Shown here: piece by piece, positions 51,566-60,874 of the stretch
Layout: the number at the start of each line of letters is the position of its first letter
How positions within the stretch are numbered: the stretch's first letter is position 1
Source of the DNA: Butyricicoccus intestinisimiae
GTDB taxonomy: Bacteria > Bacillota > Clostridia > Oscillospirales > Butyricicoccaceae
Length of the DNA: 64,000 bases
NCBI RefSeq assembly: GCF_018918345.1
Contig: NZ_JAHLQI010000003.1
Span: 1 to 64,000, forward strand
Reading direction: 5' to 3'
The notes under the pieces: model-generated
Told to the model about the DNA's origin: nothing
The model's database searches: none
Seen by the model: the letters and a program-made list of their open reading frames with translations, nothing else
Translations under genes and position numbers: made by a program

Positions 51566-52527
51566 TAGTTTTCTTCTCCTTCCGGTTCTTCCTCTATCTC
51601 ATCTGTTTCATCCAATTCCTCTGTCGGCAGCAGTGCCTCGACAAATGCCGCTCTCTCAAACGGCATCAAATCGTCAATGCCCTCACCGACGCCGACATAC
51701 TTCACTGGTACGCCGAGTCCTGCGGAAATCGCAACGACAATGCCGCCCTTGGCGGTGCCGTCCAATTTGGTCAGCACAATACCGGTCAGTTTTGCCACTT
51801 TATTGAACTGTTCTGCCTGAGAGACGGCATTTTGTCCCGTCGTCGCGTCCAGCACCAGCAGCGTCTCGCGGCTGCTGTCCGGCAGCTCACGCGTAATCAC
51901 ACGGTCAATTTTGTTCAGCTCGTTCATCAGGTTCGCCTTGTTGTGCAGGCGTCCTGCGGTATCCACAATGATGACATCGCAATTGCGCGCTTTTGCTGCC
52001 GCGATAGAATCAAACACAACAGCGGCTGGATCTGCACCTTCGCCGTGGCGCACAATGTCCGCACCGGCGCGCTGCGCCCAGATTTCCAGCTGATCCGCCG
52101 CAGCCGCGCGGAACGTGTCCGCCGCGGACAGCATGACGCGCATGCCCTGCGCCGTGTACGATGCTGCCAGCTTGCCAATCGTCGTGGTCTTGCCGACACC
52201 GTTGACGCCAATGACCAGAATGACTGCCGGTTTTTTGGAAATATCCAGCGCACTGTCCTCCTGCATCATCTCGCTGAGAATGTCGCACAGCACATCGCGC
52301 AGCTCTTCTTTCGTGTTAATATGCTGATGCTTGGCGCGGTCGCGCAGCTCATCTACGGCGCGCGATGCGGTCGATGCGCCGAGATCCGCAAGGATCATGG
52401 CTTCTTCCAGCTCCTCCAGCAAGTCCTCGTCCACCTTGACGAATGCCGCCATGACATCACCGATGGATTCACTGACCGCATCGCTGGTTTTTTTCAGTCC
52501 TCGTTTGATTTTATCAAAAAATCCCAT
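51565..52527 (-). CDS. ftsY: Signal recognition particle receptor FtsY
   Basis: A 320-residue SRP-type GTPase that docks ribosome-SRP complexes at the membrane. An N-domain (MGFFDKIKRGLKKTSDAV onwards) precedes the G-domain: GVNGVGKTTTIGKLA (G1), DTFRAAA, DTAGRLHNK (G3), TKLDGTAKGG (G4), and a short acidic C-terminal tail. Start 52527 follows AGGAGG. The frame stays open upstream into the DUF6020 gene but without a ribosome site. It lies 2 bases after that gene. Confidence 0.96.
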   Translation of the reverse strand: MGFFDKIKRGLKKTSDAVSESIGDVMAAFVKVDEDLLEELEEAMILADLGASTASRAVDELRDRAKHQHINTKEELRDVLCDILSEMMQEDSALDISKKPAVILVIGVNGVGKTTTIGKLAASYTAQGMRVMLSAADTFRAAAADQLEIWAQRAGADIVRHGEGADPAAVVFDSIAAAKARNCDVIIVDTAGRLHNKANLMNELNKIDRVITRELPDSSRETLLVLDATTGQNAVSQAEQFNKVAKLTGIVLTKLDGTAKGGIVVAISAGLGVPVKYVGVGEGIDDLMPFERAAFVEALLPTEELDETDEIEEEPEGEEN

Positions 52528-52529
52528 GG

Positions 52530-54155
52530 TTATTTTTCCTCCTGTTGATTTTTGTTTCCCGCAAGCACCGGAACAACCGGAATCAGCGGAAAGCCTGCCA
52601 AAAGCAGATATGCATATCGCACGCCAAATGCAACCGGTGCGGCCAGCATCAACGTCAGCCACAACAGAGCACCCGGCGCAAGTACCAAAGCAAACGGGTA
52701 TGCCTTGCGCCGAAGCAGCAGCGCCAGTTCCAGCACCCACAGCGCAAACAGCGTGCCGATGCTGAAATGAATTTGCAGCTTGTCCTGCACCGCGCTGAGC
52801 CATGCACCGCCCGGCAGGCGCTGCAGCACATCCGTCGTGTGCAGGTCGTAGACATCCCATCCTTCTCCCTCGGAAATGCCCGCCACCATATCTCCATAGC
52901 CGTTGCGCGCACCGATTTTCCAGTAGCCAAACGTCTCCAGACAATATGCCTTGACATACGAAGGGAAATTTTTCAAACACATGGTTCCCCAGCACTTGAG
53001 CAGGTGAACGGTGTTGTGTTCCAAATAATAATCGTCAAAATGTCCATAGTCCCATTTGATAGAATCAACCAAGCACGGTGTATAGACGCGCTTGTATTCT
53101 TCTTCCGGCAGCAGCGATGTCACCGCCTCGCGCTCGGTATCGTTCATCTCTCCGTCATGTGTGACTACATACGCCATCTGCTGAATCGGCACGCCGAGCG
53201 ACTCCACGACAGAGTCTTTTTCCACACCGCAGGCGGTATAGATCGGCCCTGTGACAATGCACGAAGCAACGATGACGCTCAATGTCGCCAGACATACGCG
53301 TTTTGCCTGCCTGCGATAGACAATCGGCAGCAGCACGAGCAGCCCCGCCGCAATATACAAGCCATTGTTGCGAAAGAAGATAATTCCGAGCAGCAGCAGC
53401 ACCCATTTGACCAAAAACGTTTGATTGCACAGCAATTTTCCCTGCGATTGCGCGGCGTCCGCCAGCTGCATGGTCAGCAGCAGCAGAAATGCCGTAAACA
53501 GCGGATCCTTCCACATAACCACCGCCTGCATGGCGAATGTCTGCGGGATTGCAAAAAAGAGCAGCGATGCGATGATATACCATCGTCTGACTCCTTTGCT
53601 GTCCAGCCATGTCAAGAAATATGCATACGCTGCGGCCAGCAGCACATACTGCGTCAGCGAGTACAGGAAAACGCCTCCGGTCAAACTGCCTATTGCAGCG
53701 CCAATCTTGAGAAAAATCCCCACAAACAGCGTGTATACAACGGGAAAATGATTGGAAAACGCTGCATCTCCGAGTGCCTGCTGTATGGAGCCAAATGAAT
53801 CTCCCAGAACAGAGCCCGGAAAATCCTTGAGAAAAAACGGCAGCCAGCACAGGCACAGCACGGCAAAACAAATCACAAACAGTTTTTTATCAAACGCCTT
53901 GCGTTTGAGCGGCTGGGCAAACGCGTCATACAGCCGATCCACGGCGAGCAGCAGCACGAAAGCGCCGACAGCCGCTGCTGCAAATACTGCCAGATCTGTC
54001 CACGCAAAGTCATCAAACGTATTGTGCGTATAACTCGCGTGTACATCTCCGCTGAACTGTATCTTGCGCCCCAGCGCAAGCATTGTACCGAACATCAAAG
54101 CGGCAAGAACAAACGGCCACCAAGCTTTTTTCTGCTTTTCCTGTTGCGTGTGCAT
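52530..54155 (-). CDS. DUF6020-like polytopic membrane protein (paralogue 1)
   Basis: A 541-residue membrane protein with about 11-12 helices, arranged like GT-C glycosyltransferases: an early luminal loop with a conserved acidic segment (DFPGSVLGDSFGSI, around residue 120), then AVVMWKDPLFTAF, and a large external domain between the later helices (TPCLVDSIKWDYGHFDD, YVKAYCLETFGYWKIGARNGYG). It fits the uncharacterised DUF6020 family. It closely resembles the next gene at 54201 over its full length, so the two arose by tandem duplication. A role in surface glycan modification is an inference from GT2 and GtrA neighbours. Confidence 0.75.
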   Translation of the reverse strand: MHTQQEKQKKAWWPFVLAALMFGTMLALGRKIQFSGDVHASYTHNTFDDFAWTDLAVFAAAAVGAFVLLLAVDRLYDAFAQPLKRKAFDKKLFVICFAVLCLCWLPFFLKDFPGSVLGDSFGSIQQALGDAAFSNHFPVVYTLFVGIFLKIGAAIGSLTGGVFLYSLTQYVLLAAAYAYFLTWLDSKGVRRWYIIASLLFFAIPQTFAMQAVVMWKDPLFTAFLLLLTMQLADAAQSQGKLLCNQTFLVKWVLLLLGIIFFRNNGLYIAAGLLVLLPIVYRRQAKRVCLATLSVIVASCIVTGPIYTACGVEKDSVVESLGVPIQQMAYVVTHDGEMNDTEREAVTSLLPEEEYKRVYTPCLVDSIKWDYGHFDDYYLEHNTVHLLKCWGTMCLKNFPSYVKAYCLETFGYWKIGARNGYGDMVAGISEGEGWDVYDLHTTDVLQRLPGGAWLSAVQDKLQIHFSIGTLFALWVLELALLLRRKAYPFALVLAPGALLWLTLMLAAPVAFGVRYAYLLLAGFPLIPVVPVLAGNKNQQEEK

Positions 54156-54200
54156 AGATTGTTAAGCCTTCTTTTTTCTAAATCCTTTGGGAGTTTTCTG

Positions 54201-55802
54201 TCACGACTGCTCGTCTTTTGTCCACATCGGCAGCAGCGGAATCAGTGGGAACGCCACCAAGAGCAAATATACATACCGCATGCTGAATGCGACCGGTGCC
54301 GCCAGCATCAAAGTAATCCACAAAAATGCGCCCGGCGCAAGCACCAAAGCGAGCTTATACGCCCTGCGCCGCAGCAGCAGCGCCAGACACAGCACCCACA
54401 GCGCAAACAGCGTGCCTGCACTGAAGTGGAACTGCAGCGCCGCCTGCATGCGTTCAAGAACCGCACCGCCCGGCAGCTTTTGCAGCAAATTGATGGTATA
54501 CAAATCGTACCCATAGACATTTTCTATGATGCCTTCCATCATGTCGCCATTGCTGTTGCGCGCGCCGATTTTCCAGTATCCGAACGTCTCCAAGCAGTAT
54601 GCCTTGACATAAGCCGGAAAGTTTTTCACGCCGATGGTTGCCCAATTCTTGAGCACCTCGCCGGTTTGGGTATCCAAATAGCTGCGGTCAAAATAATCAT
54701 AATCCCATTTGATGGTGTCTACAATGCACGGCGTATAGACGCGCTTATATTCTTCTATCGGCATGAGCTTGGTCACCGATGCATACTCGGTCTCGTTCAT
54801 TTCTCCGCCGTATACTGCGACATATGCCATCTGCTGCAGCGGAATGCCTACGGATTCCACCACAGAGTCCTTTTCGATGCGCAACGCATCATAGACCGGA
54901 CCGACGATGATACGCGCGGCGATAATCACGCAAAGGGTTGCGATGAGCACGCGCTTTGCCTGCTTTCGATAGGCAAACAGCAGCAGGACAAAAATACCGA
55001 TGACGATATACAAGCCGTTGTTGCGGAAGAAAATCGTGCCGAGCAGCAGCAGCACCCATTTGACCACAAATTTCTTATCCTGAAACAGCGCCCCGCGCGA
55101 TTGCACCGCGTCAAACAGCATCATCGTGAGAAACAGCAAAAACGCCGTAAACAGCGGATCTTTCCACATAATGACCGCATACATCGCAAACGACTGTGGA
55201 ATGGCAAAGAATGCCAGCGCCAAAACAAGATACCAGCGCTTGACGCCCTTGCTGTCCAGCCATGCCAAAAACCGTGCGTACACGGCCGCCATAACAAGAT
55301 ACTGCGTCAGCGAATACAAGAATACGCCGAGCATGATGCTGCCAAACGCCGCGCCGATTCGCAAAAAAATCGCCACAAACAGCGTGTAGAACACCAAAAA
55401 ATGGTTGCCGATTCGCTTGACGCCGAGTCCCTGATTGACGGAATGAAACGAATCTCCCACAACGGTTCCCGGGAAATCTTTTAGGAAAAACGGCAGCCAG
55501 CACAAGCACAGCACGACAAAGCAGATAATAAACAATTTTTTGTTAAATGCTTTGTTGTCTGCCGGTCTGGCAATCCGATCGTACAGTGCGTCCAGCACGA
55601 GCAGCAGCACAAACGTACCGACCGCCGCCAGCGCGAACACAACGAGATCCGTCCATACAAAGTCGTCAAACGTGTTCATCGTATAGCTCAGATGGACATT
55701 GCCCGCAAAGTGAATTTTTCGTCCGAGCGCAATCATTGCACCGAACATGAGTGCCGCAATGACTAGCGGCCACAGCAATTTTTTCTGTGTCTTTTTTTCC
55801 AT
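54201..55802 (-). CDS. DUF6020-like polytopic membrane protein (paralogue 2)
   Basis: A 533-residue membrane protein, paralogue of the 52530 gene. Shared landmarks include the N-terminal KIHFAGNVHLSYTMNTFDDF, DFPGTVVGDSFHSVNQ (around residue 120), FRNNGLYIVIG and the external YVKAYCLETFGYWKIGARN. Sequence differs mainly in the loop around residues 370-440, which may define acceptor or donor choice. It lies 4 bases upstream of GtrA and 45 bases before paralogue 1. GT-C-type glycosyltransferase activity is plausible but unproven. Confidence 0.75.
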   Translation of the reverse strand: MEKKTQKKLLWPLVIAALMFGAMIALGRKIHFAGNVHLSYTMNTFDDFVWTDLVVFALAAVGTFVLLLVLDALYDRIARPADNKAFNKKLFIICFVVLCLCWLPFFLKDFPGTVVGDSFHSVNQGLGVKRIGNHFLVFYTLFVAIFLRIGAAFGSIMLGVFLYSLTQYLVMAAVYARFLAWLDSKGVKRWYLVLALAFFAIPQSFAMYAVIMWKDPLFTAFLLFLTMMLFDAVQSRGALFQDKKFVVKWVLLLLGTIFFRNNGLYIVIGIFVLLLFAYRKQAKRVLIATLCVIIAARIIVGPVYDALRIEKDSVVESVGIPLQQMAYVAVYGGEMNETEYASVTKLMPIEEYKRVYTPCIVDTIKWDYDYFDRSYLDTQTGEVLKNWATIGVKNFPAYVKAYCLETFGYWKIGARNSNGDMMEGIIENVYGYDLYTINLLQKLPGGAVLERMQAALQFHFSAGTLFALWVLCLALLLRRRAYKLALVLAPGAFLWITLMLAAPVAFSMRYVYLLLVAFPLIPLLPMWTKDEQS

Positions 55803-55806
55803 GCGG

Positions 55807-56199
55807 TCACCGTTCCTTTTTTTCCAGCCAGATCTTTCTCGAAACGAAATTCCAGACCATCACGACAGCAGTTGCAAAAATCTTTGTCACCATATAGAAG
55901 ATGCCCAAAACGCTGACACCCAGCCACATCATGGCTTCATTGATGAGCAATCCGATGATGCTGAGCAGCACGAACGTCACAAACTCCCGCGCACGGCTGA
56001 TGTCCTCTCTGCGTGTGAACACAAATTTCATGCTGCACACATAGTTAAAGATAACCGAAACCGTGAACGAAATGCACGCAGACAGCAGATAATAAACGCC
56101 GAACAGCTCGGTCAGCGCAACCATGACGCCATAATCAATAAAAAACGCCAGAACGCCGACAATGCCGAAGCGCATAATTTGATCAATGAGTTTCTTCAT
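55807..56199 (-). CDS. GtrA family membrane protein
   Basis: A 130-residue protein with four membrane helices (about 8-28, 35-55, 72-92, 99-119). MRFGIVGVLAFFIDYGVM and AREFVTFVLLSIIGLLINEAMMWLG match the GtrA family, proposed to flip or relay undecaprenyl-linked sugars with a partner GT2 enzyme. It overlaps the GT2 gene by 17 bases, strongly suggesting a functional pair. Confidence 0.9.
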   Translation of the reverse strand: MKKLIDQIMRFGIVGVLAFFIDYGVMVALTELFGVYYLLSACISFTVSVIFNYVCSMKFVFTRREDISRAREFVTFVLLSIIGLLINEAMMWLGVSVLGIFYMVTKIFATAVVMVWNFVSRKIWLEKKER

Positions 56200-57130
56200 G
56201 TGCTTCTCTCTGCTCCTTCATCGCGCGCTGCAGCTGCATCTCAAAATCCTGCTTGTTCTTCTGCACAATGTTCTGCAGCTGCATGCCTGCAAAAAAGCAC
56301 TGTACGGCAGCCAGCGCGGTAAATCCGCACACAACCAGCGTCGGAAAACGCGGAACCAAGCCGTCTGCAAAATAGGTGCACAAAATCGGAACGAAAAACA
56401 GCAGGCTGATGATGAGCAACAGTGCCGCAATTGCGCCAAAGAACTTCTGCGGCTGATAGCAGCGGAACAGCCGCGCAATCGTGCGCAGCACCTTCATGCC
56501 GTCCGACACCGTATTGAGCTTGGATTCGCTGCCCTCCGGCCGATCCTGATAGTCAATAATGACGTTTTCCACCGCCAAGTTTTTATCCACTGCATGAATG
56601 CTCATCTCGGTTTCAATCTCAAACCCGTGCGAGAGCACCGGAAACGTCTTGACAAAGCGATAGCTGAACGCGCGGTATCCCGTCATAATGTCCTTGATGC
56701 TGTTGTGAAACAGCCAGTTGATGGATTTGCGCACGAACGTATTGCCGGAATTGTGAAAGCGGCGCTTATTTTCGGTAAAATATGTGGAGGACAAGCGGTC
56801 ACCCACAACCATATCCGCATTGCGCTGCAGGACTTTATCCGCCATCTCGCGCGCATGCACAGCCGGATACGTGTCATCGCCGTCCACCATGATATAGCAG
56901 TCTGCTTCTACTTCCTGAAACATGCGGCGCACGACATTGCCCTTGCCCTGCTGGTATTCGTATCGAACCACTGCGCCCGCCTTGCGCGCCAGCTCATCGG
57001 TTCCGTCCGTAGAATTGTTGTCGTATACATAAATAACCGCTTCCGGAAGCGTCTTGCGGAAGTCCGTGACAACCTTTGTAATCGTCTGACTCTCGTTATA
57101 ACACGGAATCAAAACTGCAATTCGATCCAT
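56183..57130 (-). CDS. Family 2 glycosyltransferase, polyprenyl-phosphate sugar type
   Basis: A 315-residue GT-A enzyme. VLIPCYNESQTITKVV begins the fold, VYDNNSTDGTDELA binds the nucleotide sugar, and MVDGDDTYPA holds the metal-binding acidic motif. Two C-terminal membrane helices (about 228-252 and 262-282) and a charged tail follow. It probably makes a polyprenyl-phosphate sugar used by the neighbouring GtrA and DUF6020 proteins for wall-polymer decoration. It lies 18 bases after smc. Confidence 0.9.
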   Translation of the reverse strand: MDRIAVLIPCYNESQTITKVVTDFRKTLPEAVIYVYDNNSTDGTDELARKAGAVVRYEYQQGKGNVVRRMFQEVEADCYIMVDGDDTYPAVHAREMADKVLQRNADMVVGDRLSSTYFTENKRRFHNSGNTFVRKSINWLFHNSIKDIMTGYRAFSYRFVKTFPVLSHGFEIETEMSIHAVDKNLAVENVIIDYQDRPEGSESKLNTVSDGMKVLRTIARLFRCYQPQKFFGAIAALLLIISLLFFVPILCTYFADGLVPRFPTLVVCGFTALAAVQCFFAGMQLQNIVQKNKQDFEMQLQRAMKEQREAHEETH

Positions 57131-57148
57131 GATTTTTTCTATCCCCTT

Positions 57149-60100
57149 TTATTTAATCTCCATGTCCATTTCTTTTTCGACATCTTCGATATTGAGCATG
57201 AGCAGCTTGGAAACACCGCGTTCCTGCATCGTGACACCGTACAGCATATTGGCTTCTTCCATTGTGCCGCGGCGGTGTGTGATGACGATGAACTGCGTCT
57301 TGTCGGACAATCGGTGCAAATACTGCGCAAACCGTGTGACATTGACATCATCCAGCGCCGCCTCAATCTCATCCAGCACGCAGAACGGTGTCGGACGAAC
57401 CTTCAAAATGGCAAAGTACAGCGCAATTGCAACAAACGCCTTTTCGCCGCCTGACAGCAGCGACAAGTTTTTGAGTGTTTTTCCCGGCGGCGTGACACGA
57501 ATTTCAATGCCGCAGCCAAGAATATCGGTTTCGTCCTCCAGTGCAAGCTCTGCACTGCCGCCGCCGAAAATTTCCTGAAACGTTTCACCAAAATACCGAT
57601 TGAGCTGTGCAAACGATGCCGCGAAGATTTCCTTCATCTGCTCGGTCAGCTTTTCAATGATGCCGCGCAGTTCACGCTCCGCCTGTTCCAAATCGTCCTT
57701 CTGTTCGGTCAGGAACACCAATCTCTCGCTTAACTCGGAAAACTCCTCAATGGCAGCGAGATTGACTGGCCCCAGCGATTTGATAGAGCGGCGCAGCGAT
57801 GCCGCCGTCTTTTCTTCTTCCTGCCGGTCGGCTATCTCATGTGCCATTGGACGCGCCGCCGTCGGCGTCAGCTCGTAGTTTTCCCACATTTTATCCAGAA
57901 TCTGCTGTTCTTCGCTGTGGATTCGATGAGCATCCGCCTCCGCTTCCGCGTGCCGGCGTTCCAACGACACGATTTCATTTCCAATTTCCCGCGCCTGTTT
58001 TTCTGTTTCTGTTTTATTTTTCTCCAACCGCATGCGGTTTTGTCCGCACTCCTGCAGCTGCACGCGCAGCTGACCGGTGCGCAGTCCGCTCTGTTCGCTC
58101 GCCTGTTCCAGCTGGGTGCGCTGGGCATCCGCCTGCACAATGGTCTGTTCGTATTCCGCAATGCGGCGCTCGTGATCGGCTGCCGTCTGGCGGGTTGTAT
58201 CCGCCATCTGCTGCAAATCGTCCAGTGCCTGCTTGACCGTATCACATTCGGTCTGTGCCTGCGCCAGCTGCGTATACAGCTGCGAGGCGTCGCGCGTCAG
58301 CACGGCCATCTGCTGTTCGGTCTCCTGCGCTTGTCCGGCAGCCTTGGCCAAATCTTCGAGTGCTTGTCCGCGCTGCTGTTCCAATTGCTCTGTCTGCAAT
58401 TGCAGCGCTTCCAATTGATCCTGCAATTGCTGCTTTTGCTTTCCGGCAGTCTCCTGCTCGGCGCGGAACTGCTGTTCGGTCTGCCGCACGCTGTCCAACA
58501 ACAGCTGATGCTGTTTGGTCTGTGCGGAGAGCGCCGCAAGCTTCTGCTGCAATTCCCGCAGCTGAACCGCGGTTTGTTCGGTCTCCTGTTCCGCGTCGCG
58601 CACGCGGTCTGCCAAATCTCTGCCCTGCTCGGAGATTTCCTGCAGCTTTTTGCGCTGCACACGGACTTTCTCCTGCCATTGCTCCAGCTGATTGGCGCGC
58701 GACAGAATACCCGACGATCTGCCCGCAGAGCCGCCCGTCATGGAGCCGCCCGCGTTGATGAGCTGCCCATCGCGTGTGACAATGCGGAAGCGGTTGCGGT
58801 ACTGTCTGGCAATTGCCAACGCACAGTCCATATCCTCCGCCACAACGGTTCTGCCGAGAGCATTGTCCACGATGTCGCGGTAATCCGCTTCACATTCGAC
58901 CAGATCCGCCGCCACGCCGCAAAAACCCGCTTGATGTTCCAAGGCGGTTTCGCGCAGCGACTGCGGACGAATCGTGTCCATCGGCAAAAATGTCGCGCGG
59001 CCGCCGTCACGGCGCTTGAGCATTTGAATGGCTTTTTTGCCGTCTTCCGCACACTCGACAATGATATTGGCAGCAGCTGCACCCAGCGCCGTTTCCACCG
59101 CTGTGACATAGCGATCCGACACATGGATGAGTGAGGACAGCGGCCCACGCACGCCCTTGAGGGCGCCACTGGACGCCTGATTCATAACCAGCTTGACTGC
59201 GCGCGAAAATCCTTCATAGTCGCGCTGCAGCTCGGTCAGCATCCGCACACGGTTTTCACTGTCTGTCAGCTCGGATTTGAGCTTTTGGTGCGCATTGCGC
59301 GCGGCGTGCAACGCCAAGCCCGCTTCCTGTGCGGCGTCATGACGAGTTTTATGCTCTAACTCCGCCTGTTTGATACTGCGGCGCAGATGCTCCAGCTCAT
59401 CCTGCATGGACTGCTGTGCCTGCTGCTCTTGTCCGGTTCGCTGCTGCGCACTGCGCACGTCATCTCCGACATGCCGTTCCCGCTGATGCAGCGATTCCAA
59501 TTGCGCCTGTACGGCACGAACATCCGCCTGCACGGCAAACAGCTGTTCTCCAACCTCGTCCGCGTGCAGACGCAATTTTTGTGTTTCCTGCTGTCCGCCG
59601 TCCATGCGCTGTGTCAATTGTTGTATTTCCGTCTGTTTTTGCGTATATGCAGCGTTTTTGCTGTGTATTTGCAGCTGCAAATCGGTCAGTCTCTGCTGAC
59701 GCGCCTGCAGCTGCACAAGCAGCGCACTGCTCTGCTCCTGCTGTGCTTCCAGCTGTCCCTTTGCCAAGCCGATGTTTTCGGCGGCATTGCGGCGGCTCTC
59801 TGCGAGCACCGCCATCTGACGTGAAAGCTCGCCCGCCTGTTCTTCTTCGCGTGCCAGCTGCACTTGCAGCTGTTCGGTCTGAATGTCCGACTGCCGCATC
59901 TGCTCGGACAGCTGCTCGGAACGCGCATACTGCTGCTTTTGCTGTTCCCGCACGGCTTCCAGCTTTTCCTCCGCTTCAATGCGCGCGGCATCGCTGTTCT
60001 TTTTCGCGTCCTGCATGCCGTCCAGCGTATCCAGCCACAGAGAAATCTCATGCAGCCGCAGCGCATCGCGCAGCTCCATATATTTTTTGGCGCTCTGTGC

Positions 60101-60724
60101 CTGTTTTTCCAGCGGGCCGGAACGCGCATCCAATTCATTCCAAATATCACGGATGCGCACCAGATTTTCCGCTGTCTGATCCAGTTTTCGCTCCGCTTCT
60201 TCTTTGCGGGTACGGAATCGCGTCACGCCTGCCGCTTCTTCAAAGACTTCTCGGCGATCCGTGCTTTTTGTCGCCAAAATCTCATCAATACGACCCTGTC
60301 CGATGATGGAATAGCCGTCATGTCCCAAACCGGTATCCATGAACACATCGCGAATGTCGCGCAGGCGCACGCGTTTCCGATTCAAGTAATATTCGCTCTC
60401 ACCGGAACGGAAATATTTGCGGGTGACCATGACCTCCGCCGCCTCGACCGGAAATTGTCCGGCAGAGTTGTCCAGAATCAGCGTGACCTGCGCCGCGCCC
60501 ATGGCACCGCGCCGCGCCGTGCCGCCAAACACCACATCTTCCATTTTTGCACCGCGCAGGCTCTTGGTAGACTGTTCTCCCAGCACCCAACGGATTGCAT
60601 CAGAAATATTTGATTTTCCGCTTCCATTCGGGCCGACAATCGCCGTCATGCCGTCAGAAAACCGAATGGTTGTCTTGTCCGGAAACGACTTAAAGCCCTG
60701 TAATTCCAGTGATTTTAAATACAC
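57149..60724 (-). CDS. smc: Chromosome segregation protein SMC
   Basis: An 1191-residue SMC ATPase for chromosome condensation. Walker A GPNGSGKSNISDA is at residues 32-44. Long Q/E-rich coiled coils (about 170-500 and 660-1010) flank the hinge (about 510-640). The ABC signature LSGGEKAFVAIAL and Walker B PFCVLDEIEAALDD are near the C-terminus. It starts at GTG 60724 after AGAGGT. A strong promoter (60777-60805) lies after the terminator of the previous unit. Partner genes scpA and scpB are not in the window. Confidence 0.97.
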   Translation of the reverse strand: MYLKSLELQGFKSFPDKTTIRFSDGMTAIVGPNGSGKSNISDAIRWVLGEQSTKSLRGAKMEDVVFGGTARRGAMGAAQVTLILDNSAGQFPVEAAEVMVTRKYFRSGESEYYLNRKRVRLRDIRDVFMDTGLGHDGYSIIGQGRIDEILATKSTDRREVFEEAAGVTRFRTRKEEAERKLDQTAENLVRIRDIWNELDARSGPLEKQAQSAKKYMELRDALRLHEISLWLDTLDGMQDAKKNSDAARIEAEEKLEAVREQQKQQYARSEQLSEQMRQSDIQTEQLQVQLAREEEQAGELSRQMAVLAESRRNAAENIGLAKGQLEAQQEQSSALLVQLQARQQRLTDLQLQIHSKNAAYTQKQTEIQQLTQRMDGGQQETQKLRLHADEVGEQLFAVQADVRAVQAQLESLHQRERHVGDDVRSAQQRTGQEQQAQQSMQDELEHLRRSIKQAELEHKTRHDAAQEAGLALHAARNAHQKLKSELTDSENRVRMLTELQRDYEGFSRAVKLVMNQASSGALKGVRGPLSSLIHVSDRYVTAVETALGAAAANIIVECAEDGKKAIQMLKRRDGGRATFLPMDTIRPQSLRETALEHQAGFCGVAADLVECEADYRDIVDNALGRTVVAEDMDCALAIARQYRNRFRIVTRDGQLINAGGSMTGGSAGRSSGILSRANQLEQWQEKVRVQRKKLQEISEQGRDLADRVRDAEQETEQTAVQLRELQQKLAALSAQTKQHQLLLDSVRQTEQQFRAEQETAGKQKQQLQDQLEALQLQTEQLEQQRGQALEDLAKAAGQAQETEQQMAVLTRDASQLYTQLAQAQTECDTVKQALDDLQQMADTTRQTAADHERRIAEYEQTIVQADAQRTQLEQASEQSGLRTGQLRVQLQECGQNRMRLEKNKTETEKQAREIGNEIVSLERRHAEAEADAHRIHSEEQQILDKMWENYELTPTAARPMAHEIADRQEEEKTAASLRRSIKSLGPVNLAAIEEFSELSERLVFLTEQKDDLEQAERELRGIIEKLTEQMKEIFAASFAQLNRYFGETFQEIFGGGSAELALEDETDILGCGIEIRVTPPGKTLKNLSLLSGGEKAFVAIALYFAILKVRPTPFCVLDEIEAALDDVNVTRFAQYLHRLSDKTQFIVITHRRGTMEEANMLYGVTMQERGVSKLLMLNIEDVEKEMDMEIK

Positions 60725-60776
60725 GCAGCTACCTCTTATACCTCATTTCACCGGCACTTGCCGATATGAATTCTAT

Positions 60777-60805
60777 TTTATAGCATACCATGTTTTGCCT
60801 GTCAA
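60777..60805 (-). promoter_or_regulatory. Promoter of smc and downstream genes
   Basis: On the minus strand TTGACA (60800-60805), 17 bases, TATAAA (60777-60782) with TGC before the -10 box. About 50 bases of leader follow. Confidence 0.82.
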
Positions 60806-60819
60806 TGCAATGTCAGCGC

Positions 60820-60854
60820 AAAAAAAGAAACACGGCATCGTACCGTGTTTCTGT
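60820..60854 (-). terminator. Intrinsic terminator after the radical SAM gene
   Basis: AGAAACACGG (60826-60835) pairs with CCGTGTTTCT (60843-60852); T7 follows on the minus strand. It separates the rnc unit from smc. Confidence 0.87.
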
Positions 60855-60874
60855 CTATATGTTGTGCAGGATTT

